From: Burkholderia pseudomultivorans
GTDB lineage: Bacteria; Pseudomonadota; Gammaproteobacteria; Burkholderiales; Burkholderiaceae
Assembly (NCBI RefSeq): GCF_902499075.1
Contig: NZ_CABVPP010000014.1
Location: forward strand, 54,735-118,734
Direction: 5' to 3'
Length of the DNA stretch: 64,000 nucleotides
The notes beneath the pieces are model-generated. The model searched no databases. It worked only from the letters and a program-made list of their open reading frames with translations, and was not told where the DNA came from. A program made the position numbers and the translations under genes. Shown in pieces: positions 41,828-53,296 of this stretch. Within the stretch, counting starts at the first letter, position 1. Each line of letters opens with the position of its first letter.

Positions 41828-44137
41828 ATGGCAAAAGCTCCTTATTCCGCTCAGGCACAGGCGTTGCCGCACCGGATGTCGAAGCTCCTCACGGAGATCC
41901 GCTGGATTCTCCAGGTCGCGCTGTGCGCGTTTCTGGTGATGGCCCTGCTGAGCTACAGCCGGCGCGACCCGAGCTGGACGCATGCCGCGCAGGTGGACCA
42001 CATCTCGAACTGGGCCGGCCGCGTCGGCGCATGGACGGCCGACATCATCCTGCTGCTGTTCGGCCTGTCGGCCTACTGGCTGATCGTGCCGCTCGCGCGG
42101 CGCATCGCGGTCAACTATCGCCGCATCACGCGCCACGAGGCGCTCGCCGAAGAACCCGAGCGGCCGATCGGCTGGCTGACCGAGATCCTCGCGTTCGTGC
42201 TGGTCGTGCTTGCGTGCGACGGCATCGAGGCGCTGCGGATGTGGTCGCTGAAGGTGCAGCTGCCGCGCGCGCCGGGCGGCGTCGTCGGCGAGGCCGTCGC
42301 GGGCGCGGTGTCGCACGCGCTGGGCTTCACGGGCGGCACGCTCGCGCTGCTGATCGCGCTGGCGATCGGCTTGTCGCTGTATTTCCGCTTCTCGTGGCTG
42401 TCGGTGTCCGAGCGCGTCGGCGGCGCGATCCTGTCCGCCGTCAACGTCGCGAAGCTGCGCCGTGAGGCCGAGCGCGACCGCCGCCTCGGCGAGGCCGCGG
42501 CCGTGCGCCGCGAAGGCAAGGTCGAGGAAGAGCGCGTGCGCATCGAGGATCACGAGCCCGTGACCATCGTGCCGCCGGTCGTCACGCCGGCGAAGTCCGA
42601 GCGCGTCGAGCGCGAGCGCCAGGTGCCGCTGTTTACCGACCTGCCCGGCGACTCGACGCTGCCGCCGGTGTCGCTGCTCGATCCCGCGCCGAAGGCGCAG
42701 GAGGCGATCTCGGCCGATACGCTCGAATTCACGTCGCGGCTGATCGAGAAGAAGCTGAAGGACTTCGGCGTCGAGGCGAGCGTCGTCGCCGCGTACCCGG
42801 GCCCGGTCGTCACGCGCTACGAGATCGAGCCGGCCACCGGCGTGAAGGGCAGCCAGATCGTCAACCTCGCGAAGGATCTCGCGCGTTCGCTGTCGCTCGT
42901 GTCGATCCGCGTCGTCGAGACGATTCCGGGCAAGAACTACATGGCGCTCGAACTGCCGAACCAGCGCCGCCAGACGGTGCATTTGTCCGAGATCATCGGT
43001 TCCGAGGTCTACGCGGCCGCGTCGTCGGCGCTGACGCTGAGCCTCGGCAAGGACATCGGCGGCAAGCCGGTGTGCGCGGATCTCGCGAAGATGCCGCACC
43101 TGCTGGTCGCCGGCACGACCGGTTCGGGCAAGTCGGTCGGGATCAACGCGATGATCCTGTCGCTGCTGTACAAGGCGACCGCCGAGCAGGTGCGCCTGAT
43201 CCTGATCGATCCGAAGATGCTCGAAATGAGCGTCTACGAAGGCATTCCGCACCTGCTGTGCCCGGTCGTCACCGACATGCGCCAGGCCGGCCATGCGCTG
43301 AACTGGACCGTCGCCGAGATGGAGCGCCGCTACAAGCTGATGAGCAAGCTGGGCGTGCGCAACCTTGCGGGCTACAACAACAAGATCGACGACGCGGCCA
43401 AGCGCGAGGAGAAGATCCCGAACCCGTTCAGCCTGACGCCGGACGATCCGGAGCCGCTCGGCCGCCTGCCGAACATCGTCGTCGTGATCGACGAGCTGGC
43501 CGACCTGATGATGGTCGTCGGCAAGAAGGTCGAGGAACTGATCGCGCGGATCGCGCAGAAGGCGCGCGCGGCCGGCATTCACCTGATCCTCGCGACGCAG
43601 CGTCCGTCGGTCGACGTGATCACCGGCCTGATCAAGGCGAACGTGCCGACGCGGATCGCGTTCCAGGTGTCGTCGAAGATCGACTCGCGCACGATTCTCG
43701 ACCAGATGGGCGCCGAATCGCTGCTCGGGATGGGCGACATGCTCTACCTGCCGCCGGGCACCGGCCTGCCGGTGCGCGTGCACGGCGCGTTCGTCGCCGA
43801 CGACGAGGTGCATCGCGTCGTCGAGAAACTCAAGGAGCAGGGCGAGCCGAACTATGTCGAGGGCCTGCTCGAAGGCGGCACCGCCGACGGCGACGAGGGC
43901 TCGGCCGGCGCGGGAACCGGCGAAGGCGGCGGCGAGTCTGATCCGCTGTACGACCAGGCGGTCGAGATCGTCATCAAGAACCGCCGCGCGTCGATTTCGC
44001 TCGTGCAGCGCCATCTGCGGATCGGCTACAACCGCGCGGCGCGGCTGCTCGAGCAGATGGAGCAGTCGGGGCTCGTATCGGCGATGTCGTCGAGCGGCAA
44101 CCGCGAAATTCTTGTGCCGGCGCGCGACGCGGAATGA
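41828..44137 (+). CDS. ftsK: DNA translocase FtsK
   Basis: A 769-residue protein. Four membrane helices occupy about 25-200 ([18 protein letters not shown] first), and a charged linker with Arg/Glu repeats runs to about 290. The motor domain has [20 protein letters not shown] (Walker A) near 435, [20 protein letters not shown], and [20 protein letters not shown] (Walker B) near 550, then [16 protein letters not shown]-type RecA-fold segments. The C-terminal 65 residues ([20 protein letters not shown]) are the winged-helix gamma domain that reads polar KOPS sites. It anchors at the division septum, pumps chromosome termini and activates XerCD. A Gly/Asp/Glu-rich insert precedes the gamma domain. 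It lies 46 bp upstream of lolA, the common proteobacterial order. Confidence 0.96.
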   Translation: MAKAPYSAQAQALPHRMSKLLTEIRWILQVALCAFLVMALLSYSRRDPSWTHAAQVDHISNWAGRVGAWTADIILLLFGLSAYWLIVPLARRIAVNYRRITRHEALAEEPERPIGWLTEILAFVLVVLACDGIEALRMWSLKVQLPRAPGGVVGEAVAGAVSHALGFTGGTLALLIALAIGLSLYFRFSWLSVSERVGGAILSAVNVAKLRREAERDRRLGEAAAVRREGKVEEERVRIEDHEPVTIVPPVVTPAKSERVERERQVPLFTDLPGDSTLPPVSLLDPAPKAQEAISADTLEFTSRLIEKKLKDFGVEASVVAAYPGPVVTRYEIEPATGVKGSQIVNLAKDLARSLSLVSIRVVETIPGKNYMALELPNQRRQTVHLSEIIGSEVYAAASSALTLSLGKDIGGKPVCADLAKMPHLLVAGTTGSGKSVGINAMILSLLYKATAEQVRLILIDPKMLEMSVYEGIPHLLCPVVTDMRQAGHALNWTVAEMERRYKLMSKLGVRNLAGYNNKIDDAAKREEKIPNPFSLTPDDPEPLGRLPNIVVVIDELADLMMVVGKKVEELIARIAQKARAAGIHLILATQRPSVDVITGLIKANVPTRIAFQVSSKIDSRTILDQMGAESLLGMGDMLYLPPGTGLPVRVHGAFVADDEVHRVVEKLKEQGEPNYVEGLLEGGTADGDEGSAGAGTGEGGGESDPLYDQAVEIVIKNRRASISLVQRHLRIGYNRAARLLEQMEQSGLVSAMSSSGNREILVPARDAE

Positions 44138-44183
44138 GTCCGCGGCGCTCGCGGCGCCGGCCATCCAGGGAGAAAACCGCAAT

Positions 44184-44873
44184 ATGCAGCAACATTCGTT
44201 CGCAATGTCCCTTCGTTCGACGCGGCGCTGGTTCGGCGCGGCGCTGGCCGGCGCATCGCTGATGCTCGCGGCCACGCATGCGTTCGCGAGCGGCACCGAG
44301 CAGTTGAGGGCCTTCGTGTCGCAGGTGCGTGCGGCGAAGGGCGAGTTCACGCAGCAGATCGTCAAGGCGCCGAGCAAGGGCGCGAGCGCCGCGCAGGCCG
44401 CGCCGAAGCCGAACGACAATTCGAGCGGCACGTTCGTGTTCTCGCGTCCGGGCAAGTTCATCTGGACGTACCAGAAGCCGTATCAGCAGGTGCTGCAGGC
44501 CGACGGCGACAAGCTGTACGTGTACGACCGCGACCTGAACCAGGTCACCGAGCGCAAGCTGAACGGCGCACTCGGCGCGAGCCCGGCCGCGATCCTGTTC
44601 GGCAGCAACGATCTCGACAAGAACTACACGCTGCGCGATGCCGGCGAGAAGGGCGGCATCGACTGGCTCGAGATGCTGCCGAAGGCGCAGGACACGCAGT
44701 TCCAGCGGATCGGCATCGGCTTCAGGAACGGCACGCTCGCCGCGATGGAGTTGCACGACGTGTTCGGCAACGTCACGCTGCTGACGTTCACGAACATTCA
44801 GACCAATCCGCCGCTGAAGGCCGATACCTTCAAGTTCGTCGTGCCGAAGGGCGCCGACGTGATCAACGGCTGA
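44184..44873 (+). CDS. lolA: Outer-membrane lipoprotein carrier protein LolA
   Basis: A 229-residue periplasmic protein with a signal peptide that extends to the A-F-A-S site near residue 34. [20 protein letters not shown] near residue 84 is the LolA beta-sheet core with the arginine that closes the lipid cavity, and later [20 protein letters not shown] and [19 protein letters not shown]. It shuttles lipoproteins from the LolCDE complex to LolB. An Ala/Lys-rich insert near 60-75 ([18 protein letters not shown]) is longer than in E. coli. The gene follows ftsK by 46 bp and is terminated by a strong hairpin. Confidence 0.94.
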   Translation: MQQHSFAMSLRSTRRWFGAALAGASLMLAATHAFASGTEQLRAFVSQVRAAKGEFTQQIVKAPSKGASAAQAAPKPNDNSSGTFVFSRPGKFIWTYQKPYQQVLQADGDKLYVYDRDLNQVTERKLNGALGASPAAILFGSNDLDKNYTLRDAGEKGGIDWLEMLPKAQDTQFQRIGIGFRNGTLAAMELHDVFGNVTLLTFTNIQTNPPLKADTFKFVVPKGADVING

Positions 44874-44899
44874 CCGGCGCCGCGCGCCGCGTTTTCCCG

Positions 44900-44935
44900 A
44901 CGGGCCTGCCGGCAACGGCAGGCCCGTGTTGTTTG
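44900..44935 (+). terminator. Rho-independent terminator after lolA
   Basis: ACGGGCCTGCCG and CGGCAGGCCCGT pair across a GCAA tetraloop, followed by GTTGTTTG. It lies 26 bp after the lolA stop. Confidence 0.85.
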
Positions 44936-45045
44936 TGGGCGCCGGGCACCGGGCGCCGGGCACGGCGGCGGCGGCGTGCGGCTGTCATAATGTCGGGTCC
45001 GGCGGCCGCGTTCGGCCGCTACCGTTTGAAGTGGAGCGAGGGTTC

Positions 45046-46356
45046 ATGTCCGACCTGTTTCAAGTCGAGCCGCGCCGTCCGCTTGCCGAGGCGCTGCGGC
45101 CGAAGACGCTCGCCGAGGTGATCGGCCAGACGCATTTGCTGGGCGAAGGCAAGCCGCTGCGGCTCGCGTTCGAATCGGGCAAGCCGCATTCGATGATCCT
45201 GTGGGGGCCGCCCGGCGTCGGCAAGACGACGCTCGCGCGGCTCACCGCGCTGGCGTTCGACTGCGAGTTCATCGCGCTGTCCGCGGTGCTCGGCGGCGTG
45301 AAGGACATCCGCGAGGCGATGGAGCAGGCGAAGGACACGCTGAACCGCACCGGCCGCCACACGATCCTGTTCGTCGACGAGATCCATCGCTTCAACAAGG
45401 GGCAGCAGGACGCGCTGCTGCCGTTCGTCGAGTCGGGGCTCGTGACCTTCATTGGCGCGACCACCGAGAACCCGAGTTTCGAGGTGAACTCGGCGCTGCT
45501 GTCGCGGGCGCAGGTGTACGTGCTGCAGTCTCTGAACGACGACGAGATGCGCCAGTTGCTCAGGCGCGCGCAGGAGATCGCGCTCGACGGCCTCGCGTTC
45601 GACGACAAGGCGGTCGACACGCTGGTCGGCTATGCGGACGGCGATGCGCGGCGCTTCCTGAACCTGCTCGAGCAGGCGCAGACGGCGGCTGCGTCGGCCG
45701 GCGTGACGACGATCGACGCCGATTTCGTCAGCAGCGCGATGACGCTGAACGCACGGCGCTTCGACAAGGGCGGCGACAATTTCTACGACCAGATCTCGGC
45801 GCTGCACAAGTCGGTGCGCGGGTCGAGCCCGGACGGCGCGCTGTACTGGTTCTGCCGGATGATCGACGGCGGCGCGGATCCGAAATATCTCGCGCGCCGG
45901 ATCGTGCGGATGGCGTGGGAGGACATCGGCCTGGCCGACCCGCGCGCGATGCAGATGGCGAACGACGCGGCCGAGACCTACGAGCGGCTCGGCTCGCCGG
46001 AAGGCGAGCTCGCGCTCGGGCAGGCGGTGATCTATCTGGCGTGCGCGGCGAAGAGCAATGCCGGCTACAACGCGTTCAACCAGGCGATGGCGTTCGTCAA
46101 GCAGGACAAGTCGCGCGAGGTGCCCGTGCATCTGCGCAACGCGCCGACCAAGCTGATGAAGGAGCTCGGTTACGGTCACGCGTACCGCTACGCGCACGAC
46201 GAGCCGAACGCCTATGCGGCCGGCGAGACGTACCTGCCGGACGGCATGCGCGAGCCGCGCTGGTACAAGCCGGTGCCGCGCGGGCTCGAATCGAAGATCG
46301 CGGACAAGCTCGCGTGGCTGCGCGAGCTCGATCGCGAGGCCGGCAAGAAGGACTAG
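45046..46356 (+). CDS. rarA: Replication-associated recombination protein RarA (MgsA)
   Basis: A 436-residue AAA+ ATPase. PLAEALRPKTLAEVIGQTHL is the N-terminal clamp-loader-like motif. Walker A is WGPPGVGKTTLARL near residue 55, Walker B ILFVDEIHRFNKGQQDALLP near 108, sensor 1 ATTENPSFEVNSALLSRAQV near 140, and DGDARRFLNLLEQA sensor 2 near 205. The C-terminal tetramerisation part has KSNAGYNAFNQAMAFVKQDK and GYGHAYRYAHDEPNAYAAGE. It acts at stalled replication forks with SSB. ATG 45046 is preferred over upstream starts, which add non-conserved residues. Confidence 0.95.
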   Translation: MSDLFQVEPRRPLAEALRPKTLAEVIGQTHLLGEGKPLRLAFESGKPHSMILWGPPGVGKTTLARLTALAFDCEFIALSAVLGGVKDIREAMEQAKDTLNRTGRHTILFVDEIHRFNKGQQDALLPFVESGLVTFIGATTENPSFEVNSALLSRAQVYVLQSLNDDEMRQLLRRAQEIALDGLAFDDKAVDTLVGYADGDARRFLNLLEQAQTAAASAGVTTIDADFVSSAMTLNARRFDKGGDNFYDQISALHKSVRGSSPDGALYWFCRMIDGGADPKYLARRIVRMAWEDIGLADPRAMQMANDAAETYERLGSPEGELALGQAVIYLACAAKSNAGYNAFNQAMAFVKQDKSREVPVHLRNAPTKLMKELGYGHAYRYAHDEPNAYAAGETYLPDGMREPRWYKPVPRGLESKIADKLAWLRELDREAGKKD

Positions 46357-46447
46357 CGCGCGGCGCCGCGGGGTTGTCGCCGCCGGCGACGCCCGTGGCG
46401 TGCGAAAGGCGGCTGTCCGCTGCCGCGCGTGGGCGACGATGCGTGCG

Positions 46448-48221
<1,774 letters not shown>

Positions 48222-48347
48222 GCGCGCGGCGACGAATTTCCGCAGCCCTCGCAAAAAATTTGCAAAAAAGGGCTTGCGAGCCAAGAAGAGATCGTCTTAT
48301 AATCTTTTCTTTCCCGGAAACGACCAACCGGGAAATGCAGTAAGGAA

Positions 48348-48438
<91 letters not shown>

Positions 48439-48446
48439 AAATACGA

Positions 48447-48479
48447 AACCCCTTGATCCGGAAGGATCAAGGGGTTTTT
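48447..48479 (+). terminator. Rho-independent terminator after tRNA-Ser
   Basis: AACCCCTTGATCC and GGATCAAGGGGTTTTTC form a hairpin with a T run 8 bp after the encoded CCA. Confidence 0.92.
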
Positions 48480-49204
48480 CGTTTGGGGTGGCGTTGCATC
48501 GTCTATGAGGTTGTCTTGGTCGGTTGGTGGCAATCGTGATGGTTTCATGGGTGGTGTGAAGGGGGCGTTCGAGCCTCCGCTGGGTCGGAAATCTTTCGAT
48601 AGCCTTTTCCGGGGCGGGCGCTTATTTGTGATGTAACTCTTCGGAGGTACTCACTCGGGTAAGGCGGTGAACTCTAGCACTGCATTATCTTGCGACTACA
48701 ACGGGTTTGGCTCTGCTCGTCGCGGAGCGTGCGATTGGGCTGTTTGCTGCTGCAGCGGGTAAGTCTTGCTTGACCGGCGCGGATCGCGTTCAATGCTTAT
48801 TTCATATTTTTTCAAAAGCCAGATATTTCGCTGCCAGCTCAATTGAATCCACTGGCGGATGATTGTTCTCCTGACGAAATGACGACGCGAGCCATTGTGC
48901 GGGCTGGCACGGCGGTGCTCGCCGGCTGTATTCGGTGAATGCGTAATGGCACGCCTCTGCCCGTCCCTGGGGAGGGGGGCAAATTAAGTATGTGAGAGTG
49001 ACGTCGAGGCGGAATTGAAGTTGGTTTTTGGTTATAAATAAAAATCATGCTTATTTAGATTCGAATGAAATTTGAATTTAAATGTTGCATAAGGTGGGCG
49101 CCAGTAGATGCAAGGGTATGGCGAAAAGTCATCGTTGAGGCCGGTCGATCCAGTGCAAGAAGAAGTGAGTTGGCTCAAAGGATGGGATTCTGGGGGTAAT
49201 TTCT
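48480..49204. other. Gene-poor, A+T-richer stretch between tRNA-Ser and the insertion sequence
   Basis: No supported gene in 725 bp. The G+C content is lower than in the core genes upstream. Short frames exist without ribosome sites or family features; one (about 48839-48940, ...MTTRAIVRAGTAVLAG) ends in TGA and may be a fragment of something larger. The last eight bases (TAATTTCT, 49197-49204) are the left copy of the insertion-sequence target duplication. Confidence 0.5.
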
Positions 49205-50519
49205 GGTTCTTCACGGATTGCCGGGATAGGCGGCCTTGATCTTGAGGAAGAAGTAGGCGCTGTCGCGATAGCCGTAGGCCATGCGCTTCATGACCTTGAT
49301 GCGGTTATTGATGCCTTCGAGCTGGCCGGTGTGCATCGGCCAGCGCACGCGGGAGAGAATGCCTCGCCAGTACGCGGCCAACTTGTTTGCAAAGCGCTGG
49401 AGTGGTTCGATGGCACTCGCGCGGGCCTGCGCCAGCCAGTTGCGCCAGGCGCGACGCCATTGCCACGCGCTCATCGGCTGCCAGAGTTCCTTGAGCACTG
49501 ACTTGAGCAGGTAGACGGTCATTAGGGCCTGATTGGCTTCCAGCAGTTCGTGTAGCTTGATCTGGTGCTCGGCCGACAGATTCTCGCGGTTGCGCAGCAA
49601 TAGCCAGCGCGCCCGTTTGACCACGCGCCGCTGCGGGCGATCATGCTTGAGCCGGTTGGCTTCGTCGACGCGCACCCGGTCGATCACCTCCCGACCATAC
49701 TTGGCGACCACGTGATAGAGGTCGTACACGACACGCGCACTCGGGCAGTGCTGTTGCACCTCCAGATCGAACGCGGTGTTCATATCCATCGCGACGGCCT
49801 CGATGCACGCGCACCGCTCGATGCCGAGCCAGTCGAAGAACGGGCGAATCGCTTCCCGGCTGCGGCCTTCGCCGACCCACAACACCCGGCGTGTGTCGGC
49901 ATCCATCACCACCGTGGCGTAACGGTGGCCCTTGTAGAGCGCGAATTCGTCCATCACCAGCCGGCGCGGCTGCGCCTCGGGCAACGCATCAAGCCGCGCC
50001 TGCAAGCGCTTTGCATCGATACGCCGGACGGTTTCCCAGTGCAGCCCTGAGAGCTGGCAGACGTGGGCGACCGGCAGCTTCTCGCGCCAATGCGCGACGA
50101 ATTCCGCAAGGCGCCGGGTGATCCGGGCGTGGCGATCCAGCCAGCTCACGCGCTCAATGCGCGGCCCGCAGCCGTCGCACCGCACCCGACGCAAACGCAC
50201 GCGCAGCCAGACCGCATCGCCCAACATCGGCAGGTCGCGAATCGTGCGCCAGCCGTGTTCGTGCACGCGCTCGCTGCGCTGGCCGCAGCCCGAGCAGTGC
50301 GCGGCAAGACCGATATGCGGCAGCAAGGTGACGCGCGTCACCCCGGGCGTACGTTCGAATTCGGAAACGGTAAAACCTTTCCAGAACGGGAGGTCGAGTT
50401 TATGATCGGCCATGAAAGCGGTGGTCGTTGGAGTCGTCTGATTGGTCGCACAACCGGTCTATTCCTTCGGGCACCGCTTTCCTTTTGGGCGCCGCCTTCA
50501 CGCTAATCCGTGATGAACC
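49205..50519. mobile_element. ISL3-family insertion sequence, apparently intact
   Basis: Terminal inverted repeats are GGTTCTTCACGGATT at 49205-49219 and GGTTCATCACGGATT (as read on the minus strand from 50519 to 50505), 14 of 15 matched. The flanking octamers TAATTTCT (left) and TAATTTTT (right, 50520-50527) differ at one base and look like an 8-bp target duplication, the size typical of ISL3. One transposase gene fills the element, with its stop inside the left repeat. It inserted into A+T-rich DNA, as ISL3 elements prefer. Confidence 0.85.
49211..50413 (-). CDS. ISL3-family transposase
   Basis: A 400-residue transposase. The N-terminal zinc-ribbon has CSGCGQRSERVHEHG near 38 and CDGCGPRIERV near 80, and the helix-turn-helix region LPVAHVCQLSGLHWETVRRI near 115. 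The DDE core: D in VMDEFALYKGHRYATVVMDA near 155, D in EAVAMDMNTAFDLEVQQHC near 210, and E in HTGQLEGINNRIKVMKRMAY near 370. The GQLEGINNrIK..KR.aYGyr signature is diagnostic for ISL3. All three acidic residues and both ribbons are intact, so it should be active. Its own G+C is higher than the A+T-rich surroundings, consistent with arrival from another context. Confidence 0.95.
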   Translation of the reverse strand: MADHKLDLPFWKGFTVSEFERTPGVTRVTLLPHIGLAAHCSGCGQRSERVHEHGWRTIRDLPMLGDAVWLRVRLRRVRCDGCGPRIERVSWLDRHARITRRLAEFVAHWREKLPVAHVCQLSGLHWETVRRIDAKRLQARLDALPEAQPRRLVMDEFALYKGHRYATVVMDADTRRVLWVGEGRSREAIRPFFDWLGIERCACIEAVAMDMNTAFDLEVQQHCPSARVVYDLYHVVAKYGREVIDRVRVDEANRLKHDRPQRRVVKRARWLLLRNRENLSAEHQIKLHELLEANQALMTVYLLKSVLKELWQPMSAWQWRRAWRNWLAQARASAIEPLQRFANKLAAYWRGILSRVRWPMHTGQLEGINNRIKVMKRMAYGYRDSAYFFLKIKAAYPGNP

Positions 50520-51760
50520 TAATTTTTACCTGGTGAGCGGCTGTTGCGCAATTTCGCTTGCGTAGTGGTATGTAGCCGCGTAATATCCCGTCGGCAATTG
50601 TAATGTAAGCCTCTTCGAATAATCCTCGCTACTGGTGAACCGGACGCAATGATGCGAATTCCGGTCGTGATGTGATTTTTATCGCGTGTAAGCAAAATTG
50701 TGCCAGCAGGGGGAGGCTCCAGGCCTTACTGCTGGTTACGGGGGCGGTATGTTACGCCGGACGTTACGTTGCGCGCTACGTAACATGCTGTTGTTCGCGG
50801 GCTGTCGATCGATGGAAGTCGCAATTGTGTGTGAAAATCCCACCGAGGGGCAGAGTTTCCGCGAGTTCTGCAACTCCGGAGAGGGTGAGGCGGCGGGTCA
50901 GGAGAGTGGCCCGCTTCTTGCATGGGTTGCGCTTGTGCCTAATGTTAGAAGACAGACAAAATGATTTATTTGAGGGCCGGAGCAGGGGTGGAAAATCCAA
51001 TCTCACTGACCGATTCGCTGTCTGGCGCAAGCCAGAGGTGGTCGACGATAAAGTATGGTCATCGTTTGGGCGCCGAAGGTGAGGTGCGGGCTTTCGCCGA
51101 TGTCTCTTGGTGATCTCTAGCGATGATTTTGGGCTGTATCCCGGCGGTGGCAAGTAAGTGAAGGATAATATCGCCGCATATGTCGGTCAGCCGAAGGTGT
51201 CGAATTTCTCCGGTCGCCGTATGGGGCTAGTATGCTCACCATTCTTGTAGTGTGAGATCCTCGTGGTATAAGCCTTAGACCGGAGTCGGTTTGTCAATGC
51301 ACCGATTTTGATTGAGTATTTCGGATGTCAGGTTGCGAAAGCTTGGGCGTTGAATTTGCGGTCCAGGCGCGGGGGCGATGCACGGGGGATATGGATTGGC
51401 TTGTGAGTGTTCGACTGTATGAATGTCATACGCCCTGGATAATATCGTCGCGATTGGGTGACTTTTCTCAATTGACTTCGATGCAAAGGGCGGATGAGGT
51501 TGCGGGTGAGTTAGCGCTTCCTTTTTTGTTGTGATTGTCCTGATTTTCTGGGTTGCGCCATGTGTCGCGGCGTGGTGGTGGGCCTTTTGCTTTTCGGTTT
51601 GCGTCTCTTTTTCTGGAATGCGATATAGAGAGTGTGATGCAGATTAATTGAAGTCTTGTCGTGTGTTTTTTTGATGATTTTTGATGAAGTAAAAATTGCC
51701 GGCAAGGGTTGATTGATGGTTGGGTGTTGGCTAGGGTAGCTTGCTAATCGGATGGGTTAG
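50520..51760. other. Gene-poor A+T-rich stretch before the polysaccharide genes
   Basis: No supported gene in 1.24 kb. Two overlapping frames (50672-51082 and 50698-50964) show no family features and lie across a cluster of TTACG repeats: GTTACGG, then ATGTTACG (50749-50756) facing CGTAACAT (50779-50786). The region probably contains the leader and promoter of the polysaccharide operon plus remnants; I did not recognise a JUMPstart/ops element. A target-duplication copy occupies the first eight bases. Confidence 0.5.
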
Positions 51761-52843
51761 ATGGAGACGCTTTTAATTTCTTTCGTGATCTCATTTGTCG
51801 TGGCCTTGTTGATTGTTCGATATGAACATCTGCATGCGCGCCTGTCGATGGATCGGGACTTGGATGGGGTTCAAAAGGTGCACGCGATCGCAGTTCCACG
51901 GGTGGGTGGAATTGCCGTGATATCGGGGGTATTCGCTGGTGCGGTCGTCAGCTTCGTTATCCATCGTACGATCAGCGCCGAATATTTCGTTCTGATGGGG
52001 TGTGCAGTTCCCGTGGTCGTCTTCGGTATAACCGAAGATTTGACGAAGCGGGTCAGTGCCCGGGCGCGCCTTATTGGATCTGCGATCGCTGCGTTGATCG
52101 CTTGCTATGCTCTGAAGGCAGTGGTTGGTCGAGTGGGTGTGTCGTATGTCGACGCCTTGCTGGTAATCGCGCCCATTGCGACGGTATTTACGGTCTTTGC
52201 AGTGTCAGGCGTGGTTCACGCGTTCAATATTATCGATGGAATGAATGGCTTGGTATCGGTTGTGTCGATCGTCATTCTAACCTCCATCGGTTTTGTTGCT
52301 CATCAGGTTGATGATCCTCTTGTTGTCGCTGTCTCGCTGGCAATGGTTGGTGCGATTTTGGGTTTCTTGCTTTGGAATTACCCTGTTGCTCAGGTTTTCC
52401 TCGGTGATGGTGGGGCGTATTTTATTGGATTTGTAACTGCGGAATTGCTGATCTTGCTCACTGTTCGCAATTCGCGTATTTCGCCACTTTATGCGCTGCT
52501 TGTGACTTTTTATCCGGTATTTGAGACGCTGTTTTCTATCTACCGACGGCGGATTTTGCGCGGCTTGCCGGTCGGAGCGCCTGATGCCGACCACTTGCAT
52601 ACGCTCATTTTTCATCGATTTGTCGGGCGAGAACTGGATCAGTCTAATTTGCATGCGCGCCTAATCTGCAATTCGCGGACCTCATCGTATTTGTGGGTGC
52701 TGAACATCCTTGCTGTTGCGCCGGCAACGCTGTTTTGGGATGATCCCGAGTTGCTCGCGGGGTTTGCGGTACTTTTTGCCGTGGTGTACGTGTGGCTGTA
52801 CTCGTCCATAGTCAAGTTCAGAGACCCTATTTGGTTGCGGTGA
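51761..52843 (+). CDS. Undecaprenyl-phosphate sugar-1-phosphate transferase, WecA/GPT-like
   Basis: A 360-residue inner-membrane protein with about ten helices. Motifs of the polyprenyl-phosphate N-acetylaminosugar-1-phosphate transferase family: KVHAIAVPRVGGIAVISGVF near 33, the acidic pair region FGITEDLTKRVSARARLIGS near 89, FNIIDGMNGLVSVVSIVIL near 155 (NxxD), FLGDGGAYFIGF near 217, and the final GAPDADHLHTLIFHR (HxH) near 275. The usual DD of motif II appears as ED. It would prime synthesis by moving HexNAc-1-P to undecaprenyl phosphate on the cytosolic face. First gene of the polysaccharide cluster, separated from wza by 453 bp. Confidence 0.85.
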   Translation: METLLISFVISFVVALLIVRYEHLHARLSMDRDLDGVQKVHAIAVPRVGGIAVISGVFAGAVVSFVIHRTISAEYFVLMGCAVPVVVFGITEDLTKRVSARARLIGSAIAALIACYALKAVVGRVGVSYVDALLVIAPIATVFTVFAVSGVVHAFNIIDGMNGLVSVVSIVILTSIGFVAHQVDDPLVVAVSLAMVGAILGFLLWNYPVAQVFLGDGGAYFIGFVTAELLILLTVRNSRISPLYALLVTFYPVFETLFSIYRRRILRGLPVGAPDADHLHTLIFHRFVGRELDQSNLHARLICNSRTSSYLWVLNILAVAPATLFWDDPELLAGFAVLFAVVYVWLYSSIVKFRDPIWLR

Positions 52844-53296
52844 AAGGGTGCCCCTCGCTGTGCGGCATTATTCGCAACGGGGATGTGGTGTGGGCGCAAC
52901 ATGCAGCTGGGCGACTCAATTGGTGCACAGGGATGAACGTAGAATGTGCGCCCGGATAGCATGCACGCAGCCCGGGGATACGCGCCTTTGCGCCTGCGGG
53001 CGAAGGGGGTTGGCATGCGACCGGTTTATGTCGGGGTGGTTTGTCCCCTATTGATGGCGAGATGTGTGGGGGTAGATGAGCCTCCTCAATCTCCGTGGGG
53101 AGACTCCCGACGTGAGGGGGCAGTGCCGATAGGCAGCGCATCCGCTGCGGACGATATTGCCAAGCCGGCGGGTTCCCGCCGTTGCTTGTCTATCGGTGAT
53201 GGCCTCGTGCTGCGAATCCGTTAGACGTCTTGCTACTGATAATAATCGCGTGCCATCCGAGGTCGGATACGCTCGCTTTCCATCGATTCATCGTTC
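52844..53296. other. Intergenic region between the initiating transferase and wza
   Basis: No supported gene in 453 bp. Base composition is more G+C-rich than the transferase gene. Short palindromic elements occur, including GGCGGGTTCCCGCC (about 53167-53180), without a T run. An A+T-rich stretch with GATAATAAT at about 53239-53247 could be a promoter for wza, but no convincing -35 is present. Confidence 0.4.

Noticed and set aside
50672-51082. A 136-codon frame in the gene-poor stretch
   Set aside because: Cysteine/arginine-rich, without family features or a good ribosome site, and overlapping other frames of similar length.
52946-53224. Short frames between the initiating transferase and wza
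   Set aside because: No ribosome sites or protein-like composition; probably intergenic.
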